Below are positions 24,430 to 32,889 of a stretch of 64,000 bases of DNA, piece after piece. The stretch comes from Caulobacter sp. (lineage in GTDB: Bacteria > Pseudomonadota > Alphaproteobacteria > Caulobacterales > Caulobacteraceae): the NCBI GenBank assembly GCA_016125585.1, contig WGLL01000011.1, positions 248,001-312,000 of the forward strand, given 5' to 3'. Position numbers and translations under genes: made by a program. Numbering within the stretch: position 1 is the stretch's first letter; each line of letters begins with the position of its first letter. The notes under the pieces were generated by a model. It was not told the origin of the DNA and searched no databases. It was given only the letters and a program-made list of their open reading frames with translations.

Positions 24430-25302
24430 ATGCTGCTGAAGGTCATGCGCCTCCTCGCCCTCATCGCCGGTCTCCTGGCTCCCGGACTGGCTCACGCGGC
24501 CGATCCGACCCGTTTCACCGTCGAGGTGAAGGGCAGGGGGCCCGACGTGATCCTGATCCCGGGCCTGGCGTCCAGCCGGGCGGTCTGGGACGGGACAGCC
24601 AGGGCCCTGGAGGGCCGCTACCGGCTGCACATCGTCCAGGTCAACGGCTTCGCCGGCGCGCCGGTCGGCGGCAATGCCGAGGGGCCCATCGTCGACGGGA
24701 TGGTCGAGGAGCTGTCCGGCTATATCCGTGACCAGCGGCTGGATCATCCGGCGGTGATCGGCCATTCGATGGGCGGGTTCACCGCCCTGGCCCTGGCCGA
24801 GCGGCATCCCGATCAGGTCGGCAAGGCGATGGTCGTCGATGCGCTGCCCTTCTTCAGTGTCCTGATCAACCCGGCGGCCACCGCCGAGACCATCAAGCCC
24901 CAGGCCGAAATGATCCGCGGCAACTTCCTGGCCATGAGCGACGCCGACTTCGCCAGCCTGCAGGGCGCGACGATGAAGCGGCTGGTCAAGGGCCCGCAAG
25001 GCTATGCGGACGCCCTGAAATGGTCGCTTGAGAGCGACCGCGGCGTGATGGGCCAGGCGACCTACGAGATCATGACCTCCGACCTGCGCGGGCGACTGGC
25101 CGGGATCCCGGTCCCGATCACGGTCGTCTATGCGCGGGACGCCAGCATGGGCTTCGGCGCCAGTATCGTCGACGGCGTCTACCGCGACAACTACGCCGCC
25201 CTGCCCGACAAACGGCTGGTCCGCATCGACGGCGCACTGCACTTTGTCATGCTCGACCAACCTGACCTCTTCATCAAAGAGGTTGAGGCGTTTCTTCAAT
25301 AG
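24430..25302 (+). CDS. secreted alpha/beta hydrolase
   Basis: 290 residues with a signal peptide (MLLKVMRLLALIAGLLAPGL, cleavage near AHAAD). The nucleophile elbow is VIGHSMGGFTAL; the oxyanion segment is ILIPGLASSRAVW and the C-terminal HFVMLDQPDLF supplies the catalytic histidine. The substrate is unknown; the fold includes esterases and lactonases. The ATG at 24430 is chosen because GGAG lies 9 bp upstream; the in-frame TTG at 24415 is part of that ribosome-binding site. It follows the membrane-protein gene by 43 bp. Confidence 0.88.
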   Translation: MLLKVMRLLALIAGLLAPGLAHAADPTRFTVEVKGRGPDVILIPGLASSRAVWDGTARALEGRYRLHIVQVNGFAGAPVGGNAEGPIVDGMVEELSGYIRDQRLDHPAVIGHSMGGFTALALAERHPDQVGKAMVVDALPFFSVLINPAATAETIKPQAEMIRGNFLAMSDADFASLQGATMKRLVKGPQGYADALKWSLESDRGVMGQATYEIMTSDLRGRLAGIPVPITVVYARDASMGFGASIVDGVYRDNYAALPDKRLVRIDGALHFVMLDQPDLFIKEVEAFLQ

Positions 25303-25328
25303 ATCAAATGCGATCTCGGGAGTTTTTC

Positions 25329-26201
25329 ATGTTTCGATCGCTACGGACGCTCGCCGCCCTGGCCGCCAGTCTGCTTGTCCTTGTCGCGGCGCCTGCCCTG
25401 GCCCAGCCGGCCATGTGGGTGATCAAGGACGAGGATTCGACCATCTATCTGTTCGGGACGATCCACATCCTCAAACCCGGCGTCGACTGGCGAAGCGAGG
25501 CCTTCGACAAGGCCTTCGCCTCGGCGGACGAGCTCTGGCTGGAGCTGATCGACAGCGACGACCAGGCGGCCAACCAGAAGCTGGTGATGACGCACGGGTT
25601 CGATCCGGCCAATCCCCTGTCGAAACGCCTGACCCCCGAGGAATGGACGCGGCTGTCGGCCGCCACGGAGAAGCTTGGCGTTCCGGCCGCCAATCTCGAC
25701 CCGATGAAACCCTGGCTGGCCGGCATCACCCTGTCGGTCGTGCCGATGCTGAAGGCCGGCTTCGATCCGGCGCAGGGCGTCGACAGCACGCTCAAGGGCG
25801 ACGCCGGCGACGCCGCCAAGTCGCTGCGCGCCTTTGAAACGACAGAGCAGCAGCTGCTGTTCTTCGACCACATGCCGATGAAGGTTCAGGTCGCCTTCCT
25901 GATGAGCGGCGTCGATGAGGTCGATGAGGGGCCCGCCGCGCTGGACGCCATGGTCGGGGCCTGGAGCGCCGGCGACGTCAAGGGCCTGGAAGATCAGCTG
26001 GTGACGCCGATGCGCGAGGAATATCCCGAACTCTATCAGGTGCTTTTGGTGGAACGGAACACGGCCTGGGCCAAGGTTCTGGAAGAGCGCCTGGCCGGAA
26101 AGGGCGTCAGCTTTGTCGCCGTCGGATCAGCCCATCTGGTGGGGCCCGACAGCGTTCAGGCGATCCTGGCCCGACACGGGATCACGGCGCGGCGCTTCTG
26201 A
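25329..26201 (+). CDS. TraB/GumN family protein (secreted)
   Basis: 290 residues with a signal peptide ending at PALAQPA. The family motifs are YLFGTIHILKPG near the N-terminus (G-x-x-H) and VAVGSAHLVGPDSV near the C-terminus (second G-x-x-H), which form the active site of TIKI-like metalloproteases. GumN-like proteins are periplasmic; whether this one is a protease is inferred from the motifs. It is the last gene of the 22620-26201 run and overlaps the convergent LuxR-type gene by 20 bp. Confidence 0.9.
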   Translation: MFRSLRTLAALAASLLVLVAAPALAQPAMWVIKDEDSTIYLFGTIHILKPGVDWRSEAFDKAFASADELWLELIDSDDQAANQKLVMTHGFDPANPLSKRLTPEEWTRLSAATEKLGVPAANLDPMKPWLAGITLSVVPMLKAGFDPAQGVDSTLKGDAGDAAKSLRAFETTEQQLLFFDHMPMKVQVAFLMSGVDEVDEGPAALDAMVGAWSAGDVKGLEDQLVTPMREEYPELYQVLLVERNTAWAKVLEERLAGKGVSFVAVGSAHLVGPDSVQAILARHGITARRF

Positions 26202-28068
26202 CCTTGCCGGCGGACGGCGCGGCCTGGATCGCGCCCAGGAGGTCGGCGATCTCCTCGGGGTGGGAATGGAAGGCCAGCAGGCCGGCCTTCGGCAGTGAGG
26301 CGAAATCGACCTGGGGGAGGGCGCTGAAGGCCGCTTCCACGCCCTCCAGGGCCAGGGGCTCATACTCCACGACCCGCCAGCGGCGGCCGCCGATGTCGCC
26401 GGGCACCTGCCAGCCGCCGGCGTAGAAGCTCTGTTCCTGCGCGAACCCCTTGCTGGTCCGCACCGCCATCGCCTGGATGTCGCGCACCATGGAGGTCAGG
26501 ACGCCGGGACGGGCCAGGACCTCGATGTCGGCGTCGACGTGGTTGGCCGAGCGTCGGACGATGTCGCGCAACAGGTCGGTGCGGGTCTGGCGACGCAACA
26601 TCTCGGCGACCATGGAGACCATTTCCGGCCGCGACATGAACAGCCGGGCGACGCTGCCCATCAGGGTGTAGGCGCTGCGGACTTCGGGACCGGGCCAGCG
26701 GGGGTTGGTCAGCATGCCGATCGTCACCCGGTGCGGGTAGCGACGGGCGAATTCCAGCGAGGTGGCGGCGGAATCGTCCCGCGACAGAATGGCTGTCTGA
26801 TCCAGTCGCAGGGCGTCGAGGATGATGGCCAGATCCTCGGCCGCCACGCCCAGATAGTCGCCGTCCGCCAGATCGGTGAGACCAAAGCCGGGGCGCTGCG
26901 GCGTGATCGGCCGCCAGCCCCGTCGTTGCAGGGCCGCGACGAAGGCGGCGGGCAGGGTGCGCCCGGTGATGGTGCCGTGCGGCACCAGCAGGGGCCGGGC
27001 GCCGCGAGGGCCATAGTCCCAGAAGGCGATCTGTCGCCCGCCTGGCGCGGCGGTCACCCGCAGGCGACCGATGGCGTTGTCCGGCTGGTGGGCGACCTCG
27101 CCGGCCCGGGTGATCGCCTCCAGCGCCCCGGCCTCGGTGACCAGCCTCACCAGATCCCGGGCCTGGGTCACGCCGGCCTTGGCGTAGAGCGCCTTCAACT
27201 GGCCGCGAACGGTGACTTCCTTGACCCCCAGCCGTCCGGCGATTTCGGCGGCGGAAAGCCCCTGGGCGGCCTGGGCGCCGACGCGGGCCTCGGCCGGGGT
27301 GGCGCCAAGGGTGGCGATCATCAGCGGGGCCAGGTCCGGATCGACCGGAACGTCGCCGCACATCAGGGCCATCAGGCGGCGGACAACATCGCTGGTCCGC
27401 CGCGCGCCCAGCTTGCGCTGGATCTTCTTCAGGGCCTCGCGGGCGGTTTCATAGCCGACGCCGATGCGCTCGGCGACGATGTGAACCGTGGGCGCATCCA
27501 GAATGGCCTCGGCCACGCGCGCCTCAAGCGGGGTCAGCCCCAGGACCTGGGCGGCGCGCGACGCCAGGTCGCTGGCCCGGGACGGCGAGAAGCCCAGAAG
27601 GACGATGCGGCGGTCGTCGGCTTCCAGCGCTTCGAGGGCCGCCCGGGGCAGGGGCCAGCGGCGGGCGGCGGCGCCGTCGCCGGCGCAGGCGGCGATGGCC
27701 GCGCCGTCCAGGGTGTCGACCAGGCCCGAGGCGTGGCCGTGCCTGTGGGCCAGCTGGATCAGCCGGCGAAAGGCGGCGTTGTCCCTGGGATCGCCGAACC
27801 ATTCGGCGAAGGTGTCGTCGCCGTGGATCAGATTGCCGCCGACCCCGACCACGGCCACGCCCAGCGCGGCGGCTGGCGCCAGGCCTGCCAGGGCCTGGGA
27901 GATGTCGAGATTGGCGGCCGCCTCGAGCGCCGCCGCCAGGGCCTCGGGCTCGCGCAACGCGGCGCTTTCCAGCGCATGCCAGCCGTCAAGCAAGGCCCGG
28001 GCGGGACTGCCGTCGGCCAGACGGTTCAGCAACGACTCCGGCAGGGAGCTTTCTACGCTGTCGAGCAC
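26182..28068 (-). CDS. tandem LuxR-type HTH protein fused to an alpha/beta-hydrolase domain
   Basis: 628 residues, GTG start. The N-terminal 180 residues resemble a degenerate sensor domain. Two GerE/LuxR HTH domains follow: first about residues 188-247 (LTPLEARVAEAILDA ... YETAREALKKIQRKLGARR), then about 253-312 (ATPAEARVGAQAAQGLSAAE ... VTVRGQLKALYAKAGV). From about residue 340 there is an alpha/beta hydrolase domain (LLVPHGTITGRTLP, RGWRPITPQRPGFGLTD). The nucleophile elbow reads ILSRDDSAATS instead of G-x-S-x-G, with Asp at the likely nucleophile position, and AFHSHPEE near the C-terminus would supply the histidine. Two HTH domains in one chain is unusual. It has no same-strand partner. 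Confidence 0.82.
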   Translation of the reverse strand: MLDSVESSLPESLLNRLADGSPARALLDGWHALESAALREPEALAAALEAAANLDISQALAGLAPAAALGVAVVGVGGNLIHGDDTFAEWFGDPRDNAAFRRLIQLAHRHGHASGLVDTLDGAAIAACAGDGAAARRWPLPRAALEALEADDRRIVLLGFSPSRASDLASRAAQVLGLTPLEARVAEAILDAPTVHIVAERIGVGYETAREALKKIQRKLGARRTSDVVRRLMALMCGDVPVDPDLAPLMIATLGATPAEARVGAQAAQGLSAAEIAGRLGVKEVTVRGQLKALYAKAGVTQARDLVRLVTEAGALEAITRAGEVAHQPDNAIGRLRVTAAPGGRQIAFWDYGPRGARPLLVPHGTITGRTLPAAFVAALQRRGWRPITPQRPGFGLTDLADGDYLGVAAEDLAIILDALRLDQTAILSRDDSAATSLEFARRYPHRVTIGMLTNPRWPGPEVRSAYTLMGSVARLFMSRPEMVSMVAEMLRRQTRTDLLRDIVRRSANHVDADIEVLARPGVLTSMVRDIQAMAVRTSKGFAQEQSFYAGGWQVPGDIGGRRWRVVEYEPLALEGVEAAFSALPQVDFASLPKAGLLAFHSHPEEIADLLGAIQAAPSAGKVRSAAP

Positions 28069-28142
28069 GGCGACCTTGGCTCCGGTCCGTCAGCCGCTCC
28101 GACGAACTCAGGGCCTAGGCTAGCATGGGATCGGCCGTCGCG

Positions 28143-28742
28143 TCAGGCCGACTTCTCACGCAGGTAAATCGACCGCTTGGGAACGCTCATCACCCGCTCC
28201 AGCATCGGGGTGAAGGCGTCAAGGGGCATCGACTTGAAATTGGGGTCGAAGGCTTCCTGGTCGAACAGGTGGCAGAACTGCGCCGTGTATTCGAAATGCG
28301 GATGGCCGCGATACTGGTCGCGCATGTCGCGGTCCAGACCCAGGTGATGGAAGAAGTAGTAGCCCTGGAAGATGGCGTGGTTGGCGACCATCCAGTGGTT
28401 GGCTTCGGAGACGAAGGGCTGGACGATGGCGGCGGCGACGTCGGCGTGATTGCGCGGGCCGAGGGTGTCGCCGATGTCGTGCAGCAGGGCGCAGACGACG
28501 TATTCCTCGTCCTTGCCGGCCTGATGGGCGCGGGTGGCGGTCTGCAGGCTGTGTTCCAGCCTGTCGACGACGAAGCCGCCGCAGTCGCCTTCCAGCAGCT
28601 TCAGGTGGGCGATGATGCGCTCGGGCAGCTTGCGACCGAACTCGGCCGAGGCGGCGGCGATGATCCCCCAGTCCTCGGCGGTGCCCTCGGTCATGGCGTG
28701 AAACTTGGCCCGCGCTTCGGCGCCGTGCTCTCCGTCGGCCAT
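28143..28742 (-). CDS. HD domain protein (PhnZ-like)
   Basis: 199 residues. The HD motif is in CALLHDIGD, with the preceding metal ligand in DRLEHSLQTATRA and later histidines in GPRNHADV and NHAIFQGYYFFHHLG. This wide spacing of His ligands and the C-terminal QFCHLFDQEAFDPNF segment resemble the PhnZ/MIOX-type diiron oxygenases more than a nucleotide phosphohydrolase. That assignment is inference from pattern only. No phosphonate gene lies nearby. The gene stands alone between the LuxR-type gene and the DUF2252 gene. Confidence 0.8.
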   Translation of the reverse strand: MADGEHGAEARAKFHAMTEGTAEDWGIIAAASAEFGRKLPERIIAHLKLLEGDCGGFVVDRLEHSLQTATRAHQAGKDEEYVVCALLHDIGDTLGPRNHADVAAAIVQPFVSEANHWMVANHAIFQGYYFFHHLGLDRDMRDQYRGHPHFEYTAQFCHLFDQEAFDPNFKSMPLDAFTPMLERVMSVPKRSIYLREKSA

Positions 28743-28913
28743 CCGTCGATCCTCCCAACAGCTGTTTGACCCATCGTGCGCGCGCGGCGAGACCGCGTCA
28801 ACGCCGGGGTCGGGGCGGGGCGTCCCGGAACGCGGGGCGGCGGAAACCGTTACCGGTCAGGACTGGCGAGGCGGGGCGTCCGATTGTCGCCGGGACAACC
28901 CTTGAAGGACTAT

Positions 28914-30110
28914 ATGTTGACCTCACCCCGGCCCTCGCAGCGTGGAGACGTCCTGCTGCGCGCTCGCAATCTGAAAATGGCGCGGTCGGCGCACGCCTAT
29001 GTGCGGGGCAACACCCTGAAGTTCTACAGTTGGCTGGAACAGAGCGACAAGGTGCTGCCGCAGGGGCCGCCCATCTGGATCTGCGGCGACTGCCATCTGG
29101 GCAATCTCGGACCGTTGGCCGACACCCGGGGCGGGGTCGAGATCCAGATCCGCGACCTGGACCAGACCGTGATCGGCAATCCGGCGCATGATCTGATCCG
29201 GCTTGGCCTGTCGCTGGCCTCGGCGGCGCGGAGCTCGGACCTGCCCGGCGTGGTCACCGCGCGGATGCTCGAGGCCTTGATGGAGGGCTATGAGGCGGCG
29301 CTGCATCTGGACCCGGACGAGGCGGCGGCGCATCCGCCGGTCATCGGCGAGGTGCTCAAGCAGGCGGCCGGCCGGACATGGAAGCAGCGGGCCCGCGATC
29401 GCCTCAAGCACGTCACGCCGTCCATCCCGATCGGCAAGAAGTTCTGGGCCGTGAGTCGCTCCGAGCGGCGGGCGATCGAGGCCATGTGCGCCACCGACCA
29501 GATCCGTGACCTGGCGACGCGGCTGAAGGGCCGCAAGGCCGGCGCCGACATCCGCCTGCTCGATGTCGCCTACTGGATGAAGGGCTGCAGTTCGCTTGGC
29601 CGCCTTCGGTATGCGGTCCTGCTGGCCATTGAGCAGAAGGGCGGACGGGAGCCGGACATCTGCTTTCTGGACATCAAGGATGCGGCGACCGCCGCCGCGC
29701 CGCGGGATCCGGACGCCCGGATGCCGCGCGACAATGCCGAGCGCGTCGTCGCCGGCGCCCTGGCCCTGTCGCCCAATCTTGGCGACCGCATGGCCGCCAG
29801 CCGGTTGCTGGACAAGGCGGTGGTCGTGCGGGAGCTGATGCCGCAGGACCTGAAAGTCGAGATCAAGCGGCTGACCCAGGAGGAGGCGATGGCCGTGGCC
29901 CGGTCGCTGGCCGGCGTGGTGGGCAGCGCCCACGCCCGGCAGATGTCGGCGGAGGTCCGCTCGGCCTGGCTGGACGAACTGGCCCACAACCGGTCAGGCC
30001 GTCTGGACGCGCCGTCCTGGCTCTGGGCCAGCGTGGTCGAGCTGGTTTCGACCCATGAAGGCGCCTACCTCGAACATTGCCGGCGCTATGCCCTGTCGGT
30101 CGCCGCCTAG
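28914..30110 (+). CDS. DUF2252 family protein
   Basis: 398 residues. Typical segments are KMARSAHAYVRGNTLKFYSW, IWICGDCHLGNLG and DLDQTVIGNPAHDLIRLGLSLA; HGD/D-type residues resemble a distant kinase-like (aminoglycoside phosphotransferase) fold: GDCHLGN corresponds to the catalytic loop and the following D to the metal site. The function of DUF2252 proteins is unknown. I chose the ATG at 28914, preceded by GAAGGA; an in-frame upstream start would add a basic extension with no family counterpart. Confidence 0.85.
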   Translation: MLTSPRPSQRGDVLLRARNLKMARSAHAYVRGNTLKFYSWLEQSDKVLPQGPPIWICGDCHLGNLGPLADTRGGVEIQIRDLDQTVIGNPAHDLIRLGLSLASAARSSDLPGVVTARMLEALMEGYEAALHLDPDEAAAHPPVIGEVLKQAAGRTWKQRARDRLKHVTPSIPIGKKFWAVSRSERRAIEAMCATDQIRDLATRLKGRKAGADIRLLDVAYWMKGCSSLGRLRYAVLLAIEQKGGREPDICFLDIKDAATAAAPRDPDARMPRDNAERVVAGALALSPNLGDRMAASRLLDKAVVVRELMPQDLKVEIKRLTQEEAMAVARSLAGVVGSAHARQMSAEVRSAWLDELAHNRSGRLDAPSWLWASVVELVSTHEGAYLEHCRRYALSVAA

Positions 30111-30151
30111 CGCCGGGCCGGGACGTCGGGGCGCAAGGCTCACATCGCATC

Positions 30152-30179
30152 TTGAGGGCGCCCGGAACACGGGCTAAGG
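30152..30179 (+). promoter_or_regulatory. possible vegetative promoter for tRNA-Gly
   Basis: TTGAGG (30152-30157) and CTAAGG (30174-30179) with a 16-bp spacer, about 95 bp upstream of tRNA-Gly. The match to the consensus is moderate and the leader would be long, so this is tentative. Confidence 0.3.
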
Positions 30180-30271
30180 ACAGCGCTTCCGGAACGGCCC
30201 CGACCCCGGCATCGTGATTGCTCAACCCCGAGCGCTCCGGTCCGGGCTTGGCGGCGGACAGTTCCGGCGAT

Positions 30272-30346
30272 GCGGCCGTAGTTCAGAGGTAGAACGTCAG
30301 CTTCCCAAGCTGAATGTCGGGGGTTCGATTCCCCCCGGCCGCTCCA
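30272..30346 (+). tRNA. tRNA-Gly(CCC)
   Basis: Complete cloverleaf. Acceptor GCGGCCG (30272-30278) pairs with CGGCCGC before the discriminator T and encoded CCA (30344-30346). D stem GTTC/GAAC. Anticodon stem TCAGC/GCTGA encloses TTCCCAA, giving anticodon CCC. T stem GGGGG/CCCCC encloses TTCGATT. The gene is intact and not associated with any integrated element. Confidence 0.97.
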
Positions 30347-30431
30347 GTCTTCTCCCACCCGGACATTCCACCGGCCCGCCGCGGCGAGCGCCCGGCGCGT
30401 CGTGCGAGGCGCATCGGGCCCCTTTTAATTC

Positions 30432-30445
30432 ATTTATCACTAAGT
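30432..30445. promoter_or_regulatory. putative TetR operator upstream of the acyl-CoA ligase gene
   Basis: ATTTATCACTAAGT. The half-sites ATTTAT and, on the other strand, ACTTAG are separated by 2 bp. The same pseudo-palindrome, 12 of 14 positions identical on the reverse strand with matching flanks (ATTCATTTA), occurs at 32807-32820 between tetR and the receptor gene. It lies in an AT-rich patch about 80 bp upstream of the ATG. Confidence 0.55.
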
Positions 30446-30524
30446 TAATGAAACCGGATCGTGACCCGGCGGCGCTGGCGGATCGGCGGCCGGGCAGGGG
30501 ATTGTTCCGAAAGGGTGCTTTGGC

Positions 30525-31985
30525 ATGGCGGAAACAGGAGTCGCGCTCGGGTCCATCCTGGCGCATCACGCCCGGCGGTCGCCGTCCCGCGCGGCGCTGA
30601 TCATCGATGGTGCACCGGTCCGCTATGATGACCTGGATGCGCGCTCGAACCGGCGGGCCCGGATGATGGCCGCCCGTGGCGTTGGCCAGGGCGACTTCGT
30701 GACCGTCGCCCTGCCCAACGGGCTGGACTTCTATGAGAGCATTTTCGCGATCTGGAAGCTGGGGGCCGTGCCGAACATCGTCGCCGCCAAGCTCGCCCGT
30801 CCGGAAATGGAGGCGATCCTCGAAATTGTTCGCCCGAAACTGTTCATCGGCGTCCCGCCCGCGTCCGGCGTGGCGGCCCTGCCTGGCAATGACGACGGCT
30901 GCGATCAGTTTTCGGCCGATCCGCTGCCGGAGACCGTCTCGCCCAACTGGAAGGCCATGACCAGCGGCGGGTCGACCGGTCGGCCGAAGGTGATCCTCGA
31001 CGCCATGCCGGGGCGCTGGGACCCGACAGAGGGATTCCTGGGCCAGAGGCCGGGGGACGTGATCCTCAATCCCGGGCCGCTGTATCACAACGCCCCGTTC
31101 CACTGCATCACCATGGGCCTGTTCGTCGGAGCGACCATCGTGGAGATGGGCAGGTTCGACGCCCGCCGCGCGCTGGAGCTGATCGAGGCCCATGGGGTGA
31201 ACTGGGTGACCATGGTGCCGACGATGATGCATCGCATCTGGCGTCTCGGTCCGGAGGTCCTGGCGCCGTTCAACCTGCCAAGCCTTCGCATGATGCTGCA
31301 CATGGCCGCGCCCTGTCCCGCCTGGCTCAAGGAGGCCTGGATCGGCTGGCTGGGCGGCGAGCGGGTCTGGGAATATTACGGCACGACGGAGGGCATCGGC
31401 TCGACGATGAATTCCGGGACCGACTGGCTGGCGCACCGCGGGTCGGTCGGTCGGGTCCGCGAGGGCTACGAGCTGAAGATTCTTGATGACGCCGGTCAGG
31501 AGCGCCCGATCGGAGAGGTCGGGGAGGTCTATTTCCGGCCGCGCGGCGGCGCGGGGTCCACCTACCGCTATCTCGGCAGCACGGCCAAGCGGATCGGCGA
31601 CTGGGAGACGCCCGGCGACCTGGGCTCGGTCGACGCCGAGGGCTATCTGTATCTGTCCGATCGGCGCAACGACCTGATCATCTCCGGCGGGGCCAACATC
31701 TACCCCGCCGAGGTCGAGGCGGCCATCGAGGCCCATCCGTCGGTCCGGACCAGCGCCGTGATCGGATTGCCGGACGAAGAGTGGGGCGCCCGCGTCCACG
31801 CCATCGTCCAGCCGGTCGACGGCGAGGCCCTGAACGAGGCGGCGCTGATCGCCTTCGTCGCCGATCGGCTGGCGCGCTACAAGCTGCCGAGGACTGTCGA
31901 ATTTACCGGTGAGCCGCTGCGGGACGAGGCCGGCAAGGTGCGGCGGGCGGCCCTGCGCGAGGCCAGACTGGCCCAGGCCTCCTGA
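30525..31985 (+). CDS. acyl-CoA synthetase (AMP-dependent ligase family)
   Basis: 486 residues of the adenylate-forming superfamily. The ATP-binding loop is MTSGGSTGRPKVI near residue 145. YYGTTEG is the A5 motif, YLYLSDRRNDLIISGGANIYPAEVE contains A7-A8, and GKVRRAAL carries the A10 lysine. The enzyme should activate a carboxylic acid to its CoA thioester; the acid is unknown. A putative TetR operator lies upstream and the tetR gene ends 10 bp past its stop on the opposite strand, so it appears to be part of the cluster extending to 39996. Confidence 0.9.
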   Translation: MAETGVALGSILAHHARRSPSRAALIIDGAPVRYDDLDARSNRRARMMAARGVGQGDFVTVALPNGLDFYESIFAIWKLGAVPNIVAAKLARPEMEAILEIVRPKLFIGVPPASGVAALPGNDDGCDQFSADPLPETVSPNWKAMTSGGSTGRPKVILDAMPGRWDPTEGFLGQRPGDVILNPGPLYHNAPFHCITMGLFVGATIVEMGRFDARRALELIEAHGVNWVTMVPTMMHRIWRLGPEVLAPFNLPSLRMMLHMAAPCPAWLKEAWIGWLGGERVWEYYGTTEGIGSTMNSGTDWLAHRGSVGRVREGYELKILDDAGQERPIGEVGEVYFRPRGGAGSTYRYLGSTAKRIGDWETPGDLGSVDAEGYLYLSDRRNDLIISGGANIYPAEVEAAIEAHPSVRTSAVIGLPDEEWGARVHAIVQPVDGEALNEAALIAFVADRLARYKLPRTVEFTGEPLRDEAGKVRRAALREARLAQAS

Positions 31986-31995
31986 GAGGCGGGTC

Positions 31996-32688
31996 TCAGG
32001 TCGCCCCGGGCTTGTTTCTTTTGTAGAGCGCCTCGAAACCGGCCGCCATGAAGGTGACGAAGCGGTCGCGCACGGCGGCGAAATCGTCCGAGGCGCAGAG
32101 GTTGCTCGACAGCCGGTCGATACGGCCGGTTCGCGAGAGGATCAGCGAATAGGCGCCGGAGGTGAACTGGAAGCTCCAGAACAGATCCTCCGCCCTGGCG
32201 TCGGGCAGAGCCTTCTGCAGCAGGCCGACAAGGCGCAGCACCAGGGGATCGAAATAGAGATCCATCTTCTCGGCGCCGTAGCCGGGGGCGTTGTTCACCT
32301 GCGAGAAGATGCGGCCGAAATTGCGCCAGCCCTCGTCCCCGGTCACATAGACGTCGAAGGCGCCGTCGTAATAGGCCCGCAGCGCCCCCTCCAGAGTGGG
32401 ATGATCGCCGACCTCCGCCTCATAGGCGTCCAAACCGGCGGTGCGGGCCTCGACGGCGTATTCCACCCGCCGCTGGAAGACCGCGTCGAACATCGCTTTC
32501 TTGCCGTCGAAATAATAGTGGATCAGGGCCGGGTGGACCCCCATGCGGTCGGCGACGTCCTTGATCGTCACCCCGAAATAACCAAGCTGGGCAAACAGTT
32601 CCTCGCTGGTGTCGAGGATAAGCTTGAGCGTCGCGGCCCGCTGCTCGGCCCGTTTGTTCGGGCGCTTGGGTTTCGGTGTTGCTGCCAT
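31996..32688 (-). CDS. TetR family transcriptional regulator
   Basis: 230 residues. The N-terminal HTH is in GYFGVTIKDVADRMGVHPAL and continues IHYYFDGKKAM. The C-terminal 170 residues form the helical ligand-binding and dimerisation domain. The ATG at 32688 is chosen because AGGAAAA precedes it; upstream starts at 32721 and 32745 are possible. It diverges from the TonB receptor gene and converges with the acyl-CoA ligase gene. Two matching palindromes suggest that it represses itself, the receptor operon and the ligase, and that a substrate or CoA ester is the inducer. Confidence 0.92.
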   Translation of the reverse strand: MAATPKPKRPNKRAEQRAATLKLILDTSEELFAQLGYFGVTIKDVADRMGVHPALIHYYFDGKKAMFDAVFQRRVEYAVEARTAGLDAYEAEVGDHPTLEGALRAYYDGAFDVYVTGDEGWRNFGRIFSQVNNAPGYGAEKMDLYFDPLVLRLVGLLQKALPDARAEDLFWSFQFTSGAYSLILSRTGRIDRLSSNLCASDDFAAVRDRFVTFMAAGFEALYKRNKPGAT

Positions 32689-32806
32689 TGCGCCGGTTTT
32701 CCTGATCGGACGCGTCTGCATGCCGCCGCCCACTCCACAAATCACGCGGAACGATGAGGCGGCGACCCTGACGGGTCAAGCGAGGCGTCCGCAATGCACA
32801 AATTAC

Positions 32807-32820
32807 ACTTAGCACTAAAT
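32807..32820. promoter_or_regulatory. putative TetR operator between tetR and the TonB receptor gene
   Basis: ACTTAGCACTAAAT, a pseudo-palindrome of consensus A[TC]TTAG-N2-CTAA[AG]T, here with both half-sites complete. It lies 9 bp upstream of the presumed -35 element (32829) and upstream of tetR on the other strand, so one bound dimer could control both promoters. It matches 30432-30445 on the opposite strand. Confidence 0.6.
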
Positions 32821-32828
32821 GAATGAAA

Positions 32829-32857
32829 TTGACGAGCCGCCTGTCTTCGGGTTAGCC
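32829..32857 (+). promoter_or_regulatory. probable promoter of the TonB receptor operon
   Basis: TTGACG (32829-32834) as -35 and TTAGCC (32852-32857) as -10, with a 17-bp spacer. The -35 element matches consensus at five positions. It is placed directly downstream of the putative TetR operator and about 33 bp upstream of the GTG start. Confidence 0.45.
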
Positions 32858-32889
32858 CTGTGGAAAGCAATCGATAAAGGGAGGGTATC

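Noticed and set aside
26539..28167. 542-codon plus-strand frame opposite the LuxR-type gene
   Set aside because: Antisense shadow with low-complexity composition; the minus-strand gene has clear HTH and hydrolase domains.
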